Source: Phycisphaerae bacterium (GTDB lineage: Bacteria > Planctomycetota > Phycisphaerae > Phycisphaerales > SM1A02). Taken from it: a DNA stretch of 7,256 nt. Under the pieces are notes generated by a model. The model ran no database searches and was not told where the DNA came from. It was given only the letters and a program-made list of their open reading frames with translations. Position numbers and translations under genes: made by a program. The stretch's first letter is position 1; the number at the start of each line of letters is the position of its first letter. Where the stretch lies: the NCBI GenBank assembly GCA_016873355.1, contig VGXK01000101.1, positions 1 through 7,256 of the forward strand, in the 5' to 3' direction. Positions 6,360 to 7,256 of the stretch are shown in pieces.

Positions 6360-7181
6360 TCAGCGTCGTCGTCGGCCGACGAGCACCGCCGCACCGAGCA
6401 GTGCGAGCGCTCCCGGCGAGGGCACGAGCGCATTCGTCACGCCCACGCCGACGAGGTCCGGACCGTTCATGCCGTTCGCGGCCTCGAATCGGAAGCCGAC
6501 GAGGTTCTGCCACGAAGCGTCGAGACTGATGCCGACGCCCTTCACGGACTGCGAACCGCCGATCTCGATCGTGTCGAGCGTCCAGCCGGTGGCGCCGGTC
6601 GCGCCTCGCAGCATGTCGATGGCGGAGGTGAACGAGCCGTCGCTTCGAATGCCGCGAACGCGGAGATCGCTGTTGCCGCCTCGCTCGAGGATCGAGAGCT
6701 CCACCGTGTTCGAGTCGGCGTCCGCGTTGAGCATCTGGCCCGCGCCGAGCAGCAGGTCGAGGGTCCAGGCGCCGTTGTCCTCGCCGTCGATGATCCAGGA
6801 CATGTTCTTGTAGCCGCCGAAGGATCCGAAGACCTCCGAGAGCGTGCCCGTGCTCGAACTTTCTCCGCCGAACGGAGTCGCGCTGTCGGCGCGATCGGCG
6901 TTGCCCGACACGCTGTTCGACGAGCCCATGTCGCGCGGCATCGCGGCGGTCCAGCCGTAGGTGCCGATGTTGTTCGTGAGCGATCCGTCCGCCCAATGAA
7001 GGAAGTTCGAGCCGTTCTGAACGCTCGAGCTCGTGACGAATCCAAGCGCGGTCAGTTCGCGATCGCCCCCGTGCAGCACCGAGGAAGTGAGCGACGAAGA
7101 GACGGCGTGGAAGTCGGTGCCCGCGAGTGCGGACGCCGCAGCGCCGAGCGAAAGGAACGTGCCGAGCAGAGTCGCATGCAT
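6360..7181 (-). CDS. Exported protein with PEP-CTERM-like sorting tail
   Basis: The product (273 aa) is a secreted protein of unknown function. Residues 1-20 form a signal peptide ending ASALA. The mature part (about 21-250) is Gly/Ser/Asn/Asp-rich and probably beta-rich, with no catalytic motif I can see. It contains two alternating hydrophobic blocks, WTLDLLLGAGQML (139-151) and TVELSILERGGNSDLRV (159-175). The C-terminus has the three-part exosortase tail: VPSPGA (253-258), a hydrophobic helix (LALLGAAVLVG) and RRRR at the very end. This form is common in planctomycete and other exosortase-bearing genomes, where the tail is cleaved in the membrane. The ATG at 7181 has AGGAG 7 nt upstream. 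The gene stands alone here; its promoter is not identifiable in the 75 nt left in the window. Confidence 0.85.
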   Translation of the reverse strand: MHATLLGTFLSLGAAASALAGTDFHAVSSSLTSSVLHGGDRELTALGFVTSSSVQNGSNFLHWADGSLTNNIGTYGWTAAMPRDMGSSNSVSGNADRADSATPFGGESSSTGTLSEVFGSFGGYKNMSWIIDGEDNGAWTLDLLLGAGQMLNADADSNTVELSILERGGNSDLRVRGIRSDGSFTSAIDMLRGATGATGWTLDTIEIGGSQSVKGVGISLDASWQNLVGFRFEAANGMNGPDLVGVGVTNALVPSPGALALLGAAVLVGRRRR

Positions 7182-7188
7182 GAAGGAT

Positions 7189-7193
7189 CTCCT
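7189..7193 (-). promoter_or_regulatory. Ribosome binding site of the PEP-CTERM-like gene
   Basis: AGGAG stands 7 nt before the ATG at 7181. This decides between that ATG and the out-of-frame ATG at 7177, and confirms that the signal peptide is complete. Confidence 0.75.
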
Positions 7194-7256
7194 GTGTTGC
7201 GTCGAAAGGGCCGACGACGCCTGACCATGCGATCCCCGATGAGCCGTGCGTGCCCG

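Overview
The window (about 70% G+C, judged by eye) looks like a chromosomal piece of a flagellated planctomycete, most likely of the Phycisphaerae. Three things suggest this: a flagellar rod/ring gene set whose proteins carry long low-complexity inserts, a surface protein ending in a P-x-P-G / hydrophobic / RRRR sorting tail of the PEP-CTERM type, and the strong codon-position G+C bias of the coding frames. The taxonomic call is inference.

Layout. Positions 1-442 hold no clear gene apart from a weakly supported plus-strand ORF (177-407). From 4646 down to 440, on the minus strand, runs a compact flagellar operon: an unrecognised small ORF (4422-4646), then flgF (proximal rod), flgG (distal rod), flgA (P-ring chaperone) and flgH (L-ring). 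The junctions are tight: a 4-nt GTGA overlap into flgF, 13 nt between flgF and flgG, TGATG between flgG and flgA, and 68 nt between flgA and flgH. A good sigma-54-type -24/-12 match lies at 4661-4675, immediately upstream of the first ORF and pointing into the operon. flgI, the usual partner of flgH and flgA, is not found within the window.

A gene-free stretch of roughly 420 bp (4665-5084) separates the operon from a divergent plus-strand pair. The first of the pair is a small, strongly coding-biased Cys/His-rich protein (5085-5261), unnamed and probably missed by most annotators. It overlaps in another frame the start of a complete XerD-type tyrosine recombinase (5170-6207).

xerD converges on a minus-strand gene for an exported, PEP-CTERM-like surface protein (6360-7181). 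That gene ends in a clear intrinsic terminator with a UUCG loop (6289-6324).

Functionally, the flagellar genes supply consecutive parts of the rod and outer ring. FlgF and FlgG build the rod, FlgA helps assemble the P-ring in the periplasm, and FlgH forms the outer-membrane bushing. XerD would act in chromosome dimer resolution. The PEP-CTERM-like protein would be exported and possibly processed by an exosortase encoded elsewhere. The most novel-looking items are the Cys/His mini-protein overlapping xerD, the sigma-54 site with a near-leaderless small ORF ahead of flgF, and an FlgH without a lipobox cysteine.
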